Shown in pieces: positions 1 to 9,480 of a stretch of DNA of 64,000 nt. The stretch comes from Hydrogenophaga pseudoflava NBRC 102511 (GTDB lineage: Bacteria > Pseudomonadota > Gammaproteobacteria > Burkholderiales > Burkholderiaceae_C). The notes beneath the pieces were generated by a model. That model had not been told where the DNA came from. It did no database searches and saw nothing but the letters and a program-made list of their open reading frames with translations. A program made the translations under genes and the position numbers. The stretch lies in contig NZ_BCWQ01000001.1 in assembly GCF_001592285.1 (NCBI RefSeq), forward strand, positions 124,001 to 188,000. Reading direction: 5' to 3'. The first letter of the stretch is position 1; each line of letters opens with the position of its first letter.

Positions 1-281
1 TGTGCGTCCCCGGGGGTGGCCGACAGCGGTATACCGACCAGCGCGGTCCAGCCCGCCGGATCGCCCACCACCAGCAGGGGCGCCTCGCCGGCCCAGGCCC
101 TGGGCCGGTCCGTGGCTGGGCCGAGGGCCAGCCGGGCCACGCCGCCGGGCACGGCCGATGCCTGTGGCCAGTCGGTGGTCGGCAGACCTGTGGTGTCGGC
201 CCGGGCCACGCTGAGCGCACCCAGACCCATGGCGGCCAGGGTGCCGAGCACCTGGCGGCGGGAGCGCGTGGGCCGCGTCAT
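1..281 (-). CDS. M23-type metallopeptidase, N-terminal part (runs off window)
   Basis: Only the first 93 codons are present; the gene continues beyond base 1. The start ATG (281-279) overlaps the stop of the oxidoreductase gene upstream in an ATGA arrangement, so the two are probably translationally coupled. Residues 6-27 hold a twin-arginine motif (SRRQVLG) and a hydrophobic stretch ending in an Ala-rich cleavage region, so export is predicted. The following PGGVARLALGP and VVGIPL segments resemble the N-terminal domain that precedes the LytM/M23 peptidase domain in betaproteobacterial cell-wall peptidases. The catalytic domain is outside the window, so the enzymatic call is inference. Confidence 0.65.
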   Translation of the reverse strand, partial: MTRPTRSRRQVLGTLAAMGLGALSVARADTTGLPTTDWPQASAVPGGVARLALGPATDRPRAWAGEAPLLVVGDPAGWTALVGIPLSATPGDA

Positions 282-1441
282 GCGGCCGTCCAGGCGCCAC
301 CGGCCTGCGCCGAGCGGATCACCGCGTCGACGAAGCGCATGCCCATCCAGCCGTCGTGCGCGTTGGGGAAGTGCAGGGCCAAGGGGTCGGGGTTCTGGCC
401 GGTGCGCCGCGCCGCGATGGCCTCGGCCGCGTCCGAATAGAGGTTGGCGAAGGCCTCGGGGAAGCCCTCGGGGTGGCCGGCGGCCACGCGGGTGCCGCGC
501 AGCGCCAGCGGCAGGGCGCCCGGGCCGCGCGGCGTCAGGCGCTGGGCGGGGGCGTCCAGCGGCTTGAAGTCCAGCACCTGCGGATGTTCCTGCTGCCATT
601 CGAGCGAGCCGCGCGAGCCGCTGACGCGGATGCGCAGGCCGTTCTCCACCCCTGCGGCGGCCTGGGTGACCCAGAAGCTGCCGCGCGCACCGCCCGCCAT
701 GCGCAGCAGCACACCGGCGAAGTCGTGCGCGCTGCGCTCGGGCACCACGCAGCCGAGCTCGGCCGCGACCTCCCCGACCTCCAGCCCGCTGATGAAGCGC
801 AGCAGCTGGTGGGCGTGGGTGCCGATGTCGCCCATCACCAGCGAAGGGCCGCCGCGCGCCGGGTCGGCCTTCCAGGCCACGCGGCCGGGGCCGGGCTTGG
901 CACGCCCGCCCTGCACGTACTCCACCTGCACCAGACGGATCTCGCCGAGCTGGCCGTCGGCCACCATGGCGCGCGCCTGGCGCACCATGGGGTAACCGCT
1001 GTAGTTGTGGGTCAGGCAGAACACCCGGCCGCTGGCCTGGACCTTCTCGAGCAGCGTCTGCGCCTCCGCCAGGGTGTTGGTCATGGGCTTGTCGCAGATG
1101 ACGTCGAAGCCGTGCTCCAGCGCCGCCATCGCAGCGGGAAAGTGGCCGTCGTTGGGCGTCATGATCGCGACCGCGTCGATGCCGTCGGGGCGCTGCGATT
1201 CGACCGCCAGCAGGGTGGACAGATCGGGGTGGCAGCGGTCCGGGGCCAGGCCCATCGCCAGGCCGGCGGCCACCGAGCGCTGCGGGTCGGACGAGAGCAC
1301 GCCGGCGACGATGTCGTAGCGGTCGTCCAGGCGGGCTGCCATGCGGTGGATGGGCCCGATGAAGGAGCCCGGGCCGCCGCCGATGACAGCGAGGCGAATG
1401 CGGCGCCCGAGCAGGGCGATGACGGGGTTGAGGTCGTTCAC
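278..1441 (-). CDS. Gfo/Idh/MocA family NAD(P)-dependent oxidoreductase
   Basis: A 387-residue protein, the usual size for this family of sugar and inositol dehydrogenase-like enzymes. A glycine-rich nucleotide-binding segment (LAVIGGGPGSFIG) lies near residues 17-30. The family signature with the catalytic lysine is seen as CDKP near residue 117, and a GDIGTHAHQ segment gives the conserved C-terminal-domain helix. I chose the GTG at 1441; the frame stays open further upstream but would then run across the divergent hydrolase promoter and gene. No clear Shine-Dalgarno precedes it. The substrate cannot be deduced. It overlaps the exported peptidase gene by 4 bases, an odd partner for a cytosolic dehydrogenase. 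Confidence 0.85.
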   Translation of the reverse strand: MNDLNPVIALLGRRIRLAVIGGGPGSFIGPIHRMAARLDDRYDIVAGVLSSDPQRSVAAGLAMGLAPDRCHPDLSTLLAVESQRPDGIDAVAIMTPNDGHFPAAMAALEHGFDVICDKPMTNTLAEAQTLLEKVQASGRVFCLTHNYSGYPMVRQARAMVADGQLGEIRLVQVEYVQGGRAKPGPGRVAWKADPARGGPSLVMGDIGTHAHQLLRFISGLEVGEVAAELGCVVPERSAHDFAGVLLRMAGGARGSFWVTQAAAGVENGLRIRVSGSRGSLEWQQEHPQVLDFKPLDAPAQRLTPRGPGALPLALRGTRVAAGHPEGFPEAFANLYSDAAEAIAARRTGQNPDPLALHFPNAHDGWMGMRFVDAVIRSAQAGGAWTAA

Positions 1442-1592
1442 GGCAGGATCTAGAGAGGAAAGAACAAGAAACGACCTCCAGCATACGCAACCAAGGTGAC
1501 AGCCGGCGGGCCTGCCACCGGTGATCCCCTCTGGCCGGACGAAGTCTTTCGGCGTACAAGCGGGGTCCATTCCAACACAGAGGAGTCCTGCC

Positions 1593-3722
1593 ATGGCCGT
1601 TGCTTCCCGTCGCCTGCTGCTGTCGCTGTCCCTGGTGCTGCCCCTGGTGTCGTTGCCCGCCGCCGCGTTCACGCAGAACGTGTCGGTGCGCGACGACGAC
1701 ACGGCCGGTCCGTTCCCGAGCAACCGCCACACGGTGGTCGACTTCGGCAACGCGACCTTCCGCCGCGTCAACCTGCCCCGGCCCGACTGCGCGGTGCGGG
1801 TGAGCGACTGCCAGGACATCGACGTGATCAACACGCTGGACGGCTTCTCGACCCAGCCGCGCATCACGGTGCCGTTCACCGGCGACATCGATGTGGCCTC
1901 GGTCAGCAGCGAGACCGTGTTCCTCTACAACCTGGGCGACACGCAGACCCTGCGCGGTTTCGGCCAGAAGGTGGGCATCAACCAGGTGCTGTGGGACCCG
2001 GCCACGCGCACGCTGGTGTTCGAGCCCGACGAGCTGCTGGCCGAGCGCTCGCGCTACGTGCTGGTGGTGACCAACGGCGTGCGCGACACCAGGGGCCGGC
2101 GCATCGTGCCCGGTGCCGCGCTGGGCGGCGGGCGCCACCGCGCCGAACACCACCGCGAGATGCACGAAGGGGCGTCGGCGGTGCGCCTGGGGCGCGGGCT
2201 GGCGGTGGCGGCGGCCTCGGTGTTCACCACGCAGAGCGCCACCGGGGACCTGGTGAAGGTGATGCGCCGCATCAAGGCAACGAACCCGGCGCCGGTGGAC
2301 TTCATGATCGGCAGCGCGGCCGGCGCACCGGTGCGCGCGGTGTTTCCGCTGAACGGTGTGGCGGCGGTCGACCTGCAGCGCCAGGTCGGGGCCGCCCCGG
2401 GCGCGCTGGCGCCGCAGGCCGTGCCGCTGGGTGCGCTCTATGTGGTGCCCGGCGCCGTCGGCCTGATCGCCTACGGCCGCTACCAGTCGCCCAACTACCT
2501 CGCCGCCGGCCAGTACATCCCCGCGACCCCGACGCTGGTGGGCCGGCCGCAACCGCAGGGCACGAACGAGCTGGTGTTCCAGCTCTTCCTGCCGGCCGGC
2601 GCCAAACCCGCGGCGGGCTGGCCGGTGGCCATCTTCGGCCACGGTTTCACCGACAGCATGTTCGGCGCGCCGTGGACGGTGGCCTCCGTGCTGGCCTCGC
2701 GCGGCATTGCGACGCTGTCGATCAACGTGGTGGGCCACGGCGGCGGCGCGGCCGGCGTGCTCAACCTGACCACCGCCGGCGGTGTGGTGTCGGTGCCTTC
2801 CGGCGGCCGCGGCTTCGACCAGGACGGCAACGGCGCCATCGACAGCACCGAGGGATCGAGCGCCGCGCCGCCGCGCACCGCGGTCTCCAGCCGCGACGGC
2901 TTGCGCCAGACCGCCATCGACCTGATGCAGCTGGTGCGCCAGGTGGAGGCGGGCATCGATGTCGAAGGCGATGGCAGCGCCGACCTGGACGCCCAGCGCA
3001 TCTACTACGCCGGCCAGTCCTTTGGCGGCATCTACGGCACCATCCTGCTGGGCGTCGAGCCGTCCATCCAGGCGGGTGTGCCCAATGTGCCGGGCGGTTC
3101 GATCACCGAGGTGGCGCGGCTGGGCGCGTTCCGCGGCCTGACCGGCTTTGCGCTGGCCACCCGGGTGCCGCAGCTGCTGAACCTGCCGCCGTCGGCCAGC
3201 CTGCCGGTGCCGTTCAACTTCTTCGAGAACATGCCGCTGCGCGACCTGCCGCCGGTGGTCAACAACGTGCCGGGCGCAATGGAGATCGCGCAGGTGATCG
3301 ACCGCTGGGAGTGGGTGCAGCAGGCGGGCAACCCGGTGTCCTACGCCCACCTGATCCGCCAGCAGCCGCTGCCGGGCAGCGCGGCCAAGCCGGTGATCCT
3401 GCAGATGGCCAAGGGCGACCAGACGGTGCCCAACCCGACCACCACCGCCATCGTGCGCGCCGGTGGCCTGCAGGCGCAGACCACCTACTTCCGCAACGAC
3501 CTGGCCTTCGCCGCGAACCCGGCGGTGCCGAAGAACCCGCACACCTTCCTGACCGGGCTGGCGAGTCCGGCGGGACCGACGATCGCGGTGCTGGCGCAGA
3601 CGCAGATCGCGGAGTTCTTCCGCAGTGGCGGCAGCCTCGTGATCGACCCCGACGGCCCCGGGCCGCTGTTCGAGGTGCCGCTGGTGCCGCCGCTGCCCGA
3701 GGGGCTGAACTTCCTGCCCTGA
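1593..3722 (+). CDS. Secreted alpha/beta-hydrolase (lipase/esterase-like), 709 aa
   Basis: The start ATG follows an AGGAG site at 1581. A Sec signal peptide covers about residues 1-24. The N-terminal half (to about 340) is beta-rich and Ig-like. The C-terminal half is an alpha/beta-hydrolase: an oxyanion-type GHGF near 349, a GQSFGG nucleophile elbow with Ser near 476, an Asp in KGDQTVPNP near 609 and a His in KNPHTFL near 650, a plausible triad. Near residues 408-420 a DQDGNGAIDSTE segment looks like an EF-hand/dockerin-type calcium loop, and a similar acidic EGDGSADLDA follows near 456. The overall organisation recalls bacterial virulence-factor-lipase-like proteins. The substrate is unknown; the divergent oxidoreductase gives no clue. 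Confidence 0.75.
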   Translation: MAVASRRLLLSLSLVLPLVSLPAAAFTQNVSVRDDDTAGPFPSNRHTVVDFGNATFRRVNLPRPDCAVRVSDCQDIDVINTLDGFSTQPRITVPFTGDIDVASVSSETVFLYNLGDTQTLRGFGQKVGINQVLWDPATRTLVFEPDELLAERSRYVLVVTNGVRDTRGRRIVPGAALGGGRHRAEHHREMHEGASAVRLGRGLAVAAASVFTTQSATGDLVKVMRRIKATNPAPVDFMIGSAAGAPVRAVFPLNGVAAVDLQRQVGAAPGALAPQAVPLGALYVVPGAVGLIAYGRYQSPNYLAAGQYIPATPTLVGRPQPQGTNELVFQLFLPAGAKPAAGWPVAIFGHGFTDSMFGAPWTVASVLASRGIATLSINVVGHGGGAAGVLNLTTAGGVVSVPSGGRGFDQDGNGAIDSTEGSSAAPPRTAVSSRDGLRQTAIDLMQLVRQVEAGIDVEGDGSADLDAQRIYYAGQSFGGIYGTILLGVEPSIQAGVPNVPGGSITEVARLGAFRGLTGFALATRVPQLLNLPPSASLPVPFNFFENMPLRDLPPVVNNVPGAMEIAQVIDRWEWVQQAGNPVSYAHLIRQQPLPGSAAKPVILQMAKGDQTVPNPTTTAIVRAGGLQAQTTYFRNDLAFAANPAVPKNPHTFLTGLASPAGPTIAVLAQTQIAEFFRSGGSLVIDPDGPGPLFEVPLVPPLPEGLNFLP

Positions 3723-3740
3723 GGCTGGGCTGGAGCGCCG

Positions 3741-4373
3741 TCAGAGCGTCTGGCGGTAGCGCTCAAGCATCTGCTCCTGCGTTTCCGCGGCGACCTCCTC
3801 GCCGCGGAATTCGCGGATCTGGTCGCGCATCATCTCGGTCATGCTGGGCAGCGCTGAACGCTCGACCTGGTGTTGTGCGTCCCAGAGGTGCGAGCGCATC
3901 AGCGCCTTGGCGCAGTGCAGGTAGCAGGCTTGCACGGTGACCCGGATCGCGAGCTTGGGCAGGCGGTGCGGTTCGGCGCAGCGCTGCAGATCGTCCGGGT
4001 CGGTGCTGAGCAGGGCGCGGCCGTTCACGCGCAGGGTTTCGTCCACGCCCGGGATCAGGAACAGCAGCCCGACCGGCGCGCCTTCCTCGCCGCCGCGCAC
4101 GATGTTCTCCAGCGTGTCCAGCCGGTTGTTGCCCGGCGCGTCGGGGATCAGCAGGGTGTGGACGTCCGGCGCGTGCACGAAGCCGGGCGCACCACCGCGC
4201 GGTGAGGTGTCCATGCCGTGCGCGGCATCGCCGCTGCCGATCACCACGAAGGGCGAAAGCCCGATGAAGCGGCGCGCGTGAGCGTCGAGCTGCGGAATCT
4301 CTTTCTTGGACGAGCGCTCGCGCACCGGGTCGTAGAGCGCGCGCAGGGCGTCGAGGGAGGTCAGGATGTTCAT
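3741..4373 (-). CDS. Pyridoxamine 5'-phosphate oxidase-fold protein (MSMEG_1061-like)
   Basis: A 210-residue protein of the FMN-binding split-barrel type. The segments FVVIGSGDAAHGMDTSPRGG and LLIPDAPGNNRLDTLENI, then GLLFLIPGVDETLRVNGRA, follow the pattern of the MSMEG_1061-type PNPOx-like family, which binds flavin and reduces or oxidises unidentified small molecules. I chose ATG 4373 (MNILTSL) over the ATG four codons earlier because it matches the normal N-terminus. It converges on the secreted hydrolase (18-base gap) and diverges from the DTW-domain gene with only 23 bases between starts, so their promoters must overlap. The substrate is unknown. Confidence 0.75.
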   Translation of the reverse strand: MNILTSLDALRALYDPVRERSSKKEIPQLDAHARRFIGLSPFVVIGSGDAAHGMDTSPRGGAPGFVHAPDVHTLLIPDAPGNNRLDTLENIVRGGEEGAPVGLLFLIPGVDETLRVNGRALLSTDPDDLQRCAEPHRLPKLAIRVTVQACYLHCAKALMRSHLWDAQHQVERSALPSMTEMMRDQIREFRGEEVAAETQEQMLERYRQTL

Positions 4374-4396
4374 CGCGGGGAGCATACATTTGACGG

Positions 4397-5149
4397 ATGT
4401 CTCCTGCCACCCCGGAAGCCGTCGCTCCCTCCTTTCCCCACGCGGTCGCGCGCCAGCGCACGCTGCGCCTGGCGGCGTCCAGCAAGCCCTATGTCGCCCG
4501 CGGCGCCGGTCTGGTGCGCTGCAGCGGCTGCCGCCTGCCCGCCACCCATTGCATCTGCGCGCTGCGGCCGGTGGTGCCGTCGAACGCGGGCTTCTGCCTG
4601 CTGCTGGGTGACATCGAGGCCCTCAAGCCCACCAACACCGGCTGGCTGATCGCCGACGTGGTGCCCGACACCTGGGCCTTCGGCTGGTCGCGCACCGAGG
4701 TCGACCCCGCCCTGCTGGCGCTGCTGGCCGATCCGCAATGGCGACCCCATGTGGTGTTCCCGACCGAGTACGCCGCACCGTCGCGCGCCGTGACGGCGCC
4801 GGTGGTGGACGACGGGCGCCGGCCGCTGTTCGTGCTGCTGGACGGCACCTGGTCCGAGGCGCGCAAGATGTTCCGCAAGAGCCCCTGGCTGGACAGCGCG
4901 CCGGTGCTGGGGCTGCAACCGGCGCACGCCTCGCGCTACAAGCTGCGACGCTCGGCGCAGGACCACCACTTCTGCACCGCCGAGGTCGCGGCGATGTGCC
5001 TGGACCTGGCCGGTGACGCCGCCGCCGCCGACGCGCTGGACGCCTGGTTCGGCCTGTTCAGCGAGCGCTACCTGAGCGCGCGGGGCCACCAGCCGCTGTC
5101 GGTGGACAGCGAGGCGACGCAGCGAGTGCGCGCGCTGCCCACGAAGTGA
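4397..5149 (+). CDS. DTW-domain tRNA-uridine aminocarboxypropyltransferase
   Basis: A 250-residue protein of the DTW family, which in E. coli TapT transfers the aminocarboxypropyl group of S-adenosylmethionine to a tRNA uridine (acp3U). A zinc-ribbon-like cluster of four cysteines sits at residues 42, 45, 52 and 54. The name-giving motif appears as DGTWSEA at about 149-155, and a conserved HASRYKLRR segment follows. The ATG at 4397 is 23 bases from the divergent oxidase-fold gene. The family call is firm; the exact tRNA position modified is inferred from characterised relatives. Confidence 0.85.
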   Translation: MSPATPEAVAPSFPHAVARQRTLRLAASSKPYVARGAGLVRCSGCRLPATHCICALRPVVPSNAGFCLLLGDIEALKPTNTGWLIADVVPDTWAFGWSRTEVDPALLALLADPQWRPHVVFPTEYAAPSRAVTAPVVDDGRRPLFVLLDGTWSEARKMFRKSPWLDSAPVLGLQPAHASRYKLRRSAQDHHFCTAEVAAMCLDLAGDAAAADALDAWFGLFSERYLSARGHQPLSVDSEATQRVRALPTK

Positions 5150-5153
5150 GTTT

Positions 5154-5227
5154 CGGCGCCGGGCCGCCCCAAGCCGAAACAGCCCCCTCGGGGGGCAGCG
5201 ACCCGCGCAGCGGCGGAGCGTGGGGGC
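5154..5227. repeat. Dispersed GC-rich intergenic repeat, family A, copy 1
   Basis: A 74-base element fills the gap between the two convergent genes. It begins GGCGCCGGGCCGCCCCAAGC, carries a hairpin CCCCCTCGGGGGG and ends AGCGGCGGAGCGTGGGGGC. The same element in inverted orientation, with its centre replaced, is at 36727-36831. Its place after two converging stops suggests a 3'-end or transcription-termination role; that is inference. Confidence 0.75.
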
Positions 5228-5231
5228 CTGT

Positions 5232-5678
5232 TCAGCCAGGGATCTCGGGCTCCACCAGCTGGGCCAGCAGCGCCAGCGTCTCCTGCCAGCCGAGGTAACA
5301 CATCTCGACCGGAATCGCCGCGGGGATGCCCTCCTGCACGGCCGTCAGCTCGGTGCCGCAGGAGACGGCCTTGAGGCTGATGGTGGTGATCATCTGGCCG
5401 GGCAGGTTGGGGTCGTCGAAGAGGTCGGTGTTGACGATCTTCTCGTTCGGCACCAGTTCCAGGTACTTGCCGCCAAAGGCGTGCGTGTGGCCGCTGGAGA
5501 AGTTGGTGAACTGCATGCGGTAGACGCCGCCGACGCGCGCGTCCATCTCCAGCACGCGGCCGGTGAAGCCGTGCGGCGGCAGGAATTTGGCCATCGCGTC
5601 GGGGTCGAGGAAAGCGCGGTAGACGCGCTCGGGCGGCGCCTTGAGGATGCGGTGGAAGCGGACGGTGCCGGTGCTCAT
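5232..5678 (-). CDS. SRPBCC/AHSA1-family protein
   Basis: A 148-residue single-domain START-like (Bet v1 fold) protein. The N-terminal segment RILKAPPERVYRAFLDPDAMAKFLPP and the later GGKYLELVPNEKIVNTD are typical of AHSA1-like SRPBCC proteins, which form a hydrophobic ligand cavity. A good Shine-Dalgarno (AAGGAG, nine bases before the ATG) supports the start. It stands alone between a repeat element and selO on the same strand. Ligand and role are unknown. Homology to the eukaryotic Hsp90 activator is at fold level only and should not be read as function. Confidence 0.85.
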   Translation of the reverse strand: MSTGTVRFHRILKAPPERVYRAFLDPDAMAKFLPPHGFTGRVLEMDARVGGVYRMQFTNFSSGHTHAFGGKYLELVPNEKIVNTDLFDDPNLPGQMITTISLKAVSCGTELTAVQEGIPAAIPVEMCYLGWQETLALLAQLVEPEIPG

Positions 5679-5772
5679 GGGGTTGCTCCTTGGTCGGGGT
5701 GTCGGTGAACGGCAAGGCCCAAGGCCTTGGAACGACGACGAAACAGGGCCGCCGTTTTCGACATCCGCGGCC

Positions 5773-7305
5773 TCAGGTGCCGCAGAAGGTGCGGTAGCCC
5801 TGGGTCTGTTCGGGCGTGCCGGGCAGGGCGGCGCTGGCGTCTTCAGTGCGCTCGGTGTACGGGTCGGTCACGATGGCCTGCAGGCGCTCGAAAGGCCGCA
5901 GGTCGCCGGACTCGCTGGCGGCGTCCAGTGCGTTCTCGACCAGGTGGTTGCGCGGGATGAACAGCGGGTTGGTGGCGTCCATGCGGGCGGCCACTTCGTG
6001 CGCCGGCTCACCCTGCGCGGTCAGGCGCCGCTGCCAGCGCGCCAGCCACTCGCCGGCGACGGCGGGCTGATCGCCCCAGAGCACGAGCCAGTCCTGCGGC
6101 GACCCGCGCAGCACGGCCGAGAGACGGCGGAAGCCCAGCGTGAAGTCGACACGGTGCCCGTGCATGAGTTGCAGCAGCTCATTGACCAGGGCGCGGTCGG
6201 CCTCGTCGTCGGCGCTGTCGCTGCGCAGGCCTAGCTTGAGGCGGTGCAGGTTGAGCCAGTGCCGGTCGAAAAGCGCGCCGAAGCCGTCCAGCACCCGGGT
6301 GGCGGCGGCCACGGCCTGCTCGTCGCCGGTGTGGAACAGTGGCAGCAGGGTTTCGGCCAGCCGCGCGAGGTTCCACTGCGCGATGCCCGGCTGGTTGCCG
6401 AAGGCGTAGCGGCCGTGGGTGTCGATGGAGCTGAAGACCGTCTGCGGGTCGTAGGCCTCCAGGAACGCACAGGGGCCGTAGTCGATGGTTTCGCCCGAGA
6501 CCGTCATGTTGTCGGTGTTCATCACGCCGTGGATGAAGCCGACCGACATCCACAACGCGACCAGTTTCGACTGGCGCTGCACCACGGCCTCGTAGAAAGC
6601 GAGGAGCCGGTCCTCGCGGCCGACCAGCGCCGGGTCGTGGCGGGCGATGGCGTGTTCGGCGAGCTGCTGGACGCGTTCGGTGTCGTTGCGCGCGGCGAAG
6701 AACTGGAAGCTACCGACGCGGATGTGGCTGGCCGCCACGCGCGTGAGGATGGCACCGGGCAGCGGGCGCTCGCGGCGGATGGTTTCACCGGTGGCCACGG
6801 CCGCCAGTGCGCGCGTGGTGGGGATGCCCAGCGCGTGCATGGCCTCGCTGATCAGCACCTCGCGCAGCACCGGCCCGACGGCCGCCTTGCCGTCGCCGCC
6901 GCGCGAGAACGGTGTGCGCCCCGAGCCCTTGAACGCGATGTCGCGGCGCTGTCCTCGCGCGTCCAGCACCTCACCCAGCAGCAGCGCGCGACCGTCACCC
7001 AGCTGTGGCGAGAAGCCGCCGAACTGGTGGCCGGCGTAGGCCTGCGCAATTGGCGTGGCACCCTCGGGCACGCGGTTGCCCGCGAACACCGCCAGGCCCT
7101 CGTCGGACGCCAGGGCATCGGCATCGAGCCCGAGCTCGTCGGCCAGCGTCCGGTTCAGATGCAACCAGCGCGGCGCCGGCACCGCCGCCGGCTGCCAGGG
7201 CACGGACATGCCCTCCATCAGCGCGTAGGAGTTGTCGAAGGAGAAGAGGGGGGAGGACACGGGCAGGCCAAGAGCAGGAAAACACTCATTGTGACCAGAC
7301 CCCAA
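5773..7305 (-). CDS. selO: SelO/YdiU-family protein adenylyltransferase (pseudokinase)
   Basis: A 510-residue protein of the SelO family, which moves AMP from ATP to Ser/Thr/Tyr of target proteins and has been linked to redox stress. Recognisable are the nucleotide-binding segment GSGRTPFSRGGDGKAA, the catalytic-loop-like HGVMNTDNM and the metal-binding YGPCAF region. The last residues are FCGT: a cysteine occupies the place where some family members carry selenocysteine. The start is uncertain. The TTG at 7305 has an AAGG five bases upstream; a GTG at 7260 would give 495 residues and begin just before the conserved FDNSYA segment. It lies downstream of leuB on the same strand but is separated by a repeat element, so it probably has its own control. 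Confidence 0.9.
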   Translation of the reverse strand: MGSGHNECFPALGLPVSSPLFSFDNSYALMEGMSVPWQPAAVPAPRWLHLNRTLADELGLDADALASDEGLAVFAGNRVPEGATPIAQAYAGHQFGGFSPQLGDGRALLLGEVLDARGQRRDIAFKGSGRTPFSRGGDGKAAVGPVLREVLISEAMHALGIPTTRALAAVATGETIRRERPLPGAILTRVAASHIRVGSFQFFAARNDTERVQQLAEHAIARHDPALVGREDRLLAFYEAVVQRQSKLVALWMSVGFIHGVMNTDNMTVSGETIDYGPCAFLEAYDPQTVFSSIDTHGRYAFGNQPGIAQWNLARLAETLLPLFHTGDEQAVAAATRVLDGFGALFDRHWLNLHRLKLGLRSDSADDEADRALVNELLQLMHGHRVDFTLGFRRLSAVLRGSPQDWLVLWGDQPAVAGEWLARWQRRLTAQGEPAHEVAARMDATNPLFIPRNHLVENALDAASESGDLRPFERLQAIVTDPYTERTEDASAALPGTPEQTQGYRTFCGT

Positions 7306-7332
7306 AAACCTTGAGGAACGCGTGTCTGCCTC

Positions 7333-7441
7333 CAGGGCACCCGTGGAACCGGCTCCGCCGGGCCACAGGGTGCGTCCCCCCCCTCCCAGCGCCGCAGGCG
7401 CGCCAGAGAGGGGGGAAGCCGCGCAGCGGCGCAGGGGGGCG
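7333..7441. repeat. Dispersed intergenic repeat, family B, copy 1
   Basis: The 109 bases directly after the leuB stop codon form a GC-rich repeat. Its complement matches 51002-51092 over most of its length. Shared blocks include GGGTGCGTCCCCCC and the hairpin CCGGC-TCC-GCCGG (7349-7361). In the other copies this stem reads CTGGC/GCCAG, a compensatory change. It probably forms an RNA hairpin at the 3' end of the leu transcript. Confidence 0.8.
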
Positions 7442-9182
<1,741 letters not shown>

Positions 9183-9193
9183 GGTGTGGGTGT

Positions 9194-9445
9194 TCAGTTG
9201 GTCGCGCCCTTGACGGCTTCGCCGGCTTTCTCCAGCCCGGAGCCGACCGCCTGGCCGGCGGACTTGCCGCCTTCGACGGCCTTGTCCTTGATCTCGATGG
9301 CCTTGTCGACCACCACGTCCTTGACCTCGATGGCTTTGTCCTTGACGACGTGGGCGTCCTGTTTGACGCCTTGCACGGTGTTGGTGCTGCAGGCGGCCAG
9401 GGACATCAGGGTGGCGGTGGCGAGCAGGGTCTTGAACGAGGACAT
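9194..9445 (-). CDS. Small entericidin-like lipoprotein inside the leu operon
   Basis: An 83-residue protein with a signal peptide ending in a lipobox (MSLAAC, Cys19), so it should be a membrane-anchored lipoprotein. The mature part is a charged, repetitive amphipathic stretch built from short units such as [18 protein letters not shown] and IKDKAVEG, then a Gly/Ala-rich tail. This resembles entericidin-type or LEA-like helical peptides. A strong AAGGAG lies nine bases before the ATG. It sits between leuC (35-base gap) and leuD (11-base gap) on the same strand, so it should be expressed with leucine synthesis. The reason for that placement is unknown. Confidence 0.8.
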   Translation of the reverse strand: MSSFKTLLATATLMSLAACSTNTVQGVKQDAHVVKDKAIEVKDVVVDKAIEIKDKAVEGGKSAGQAVGSGLEKAGEAVKGATN

Positions 9446-9480
9446 GGTGGGCTCCTTGGGAAAGTGCTCGGGAAAGACGT

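Noticed and set aside
1496-3940. 814-codon open frame over the secreted hydrolase
   Set aside because: It is a second-frame shadow of a GC-rich gene, with Arg/Gly/Ala-rich content and no domain, while the overlapping frame has a signal peptide and catalytic motifs.
9194-9445. Antitoxin-toxin pair idea for the entericidin-like lipoprotein
   Set aside because: Only one lipoprotein gene is present; there is no second small lipoprotein next to it, so a toxin-antidote pair cannot be supported.
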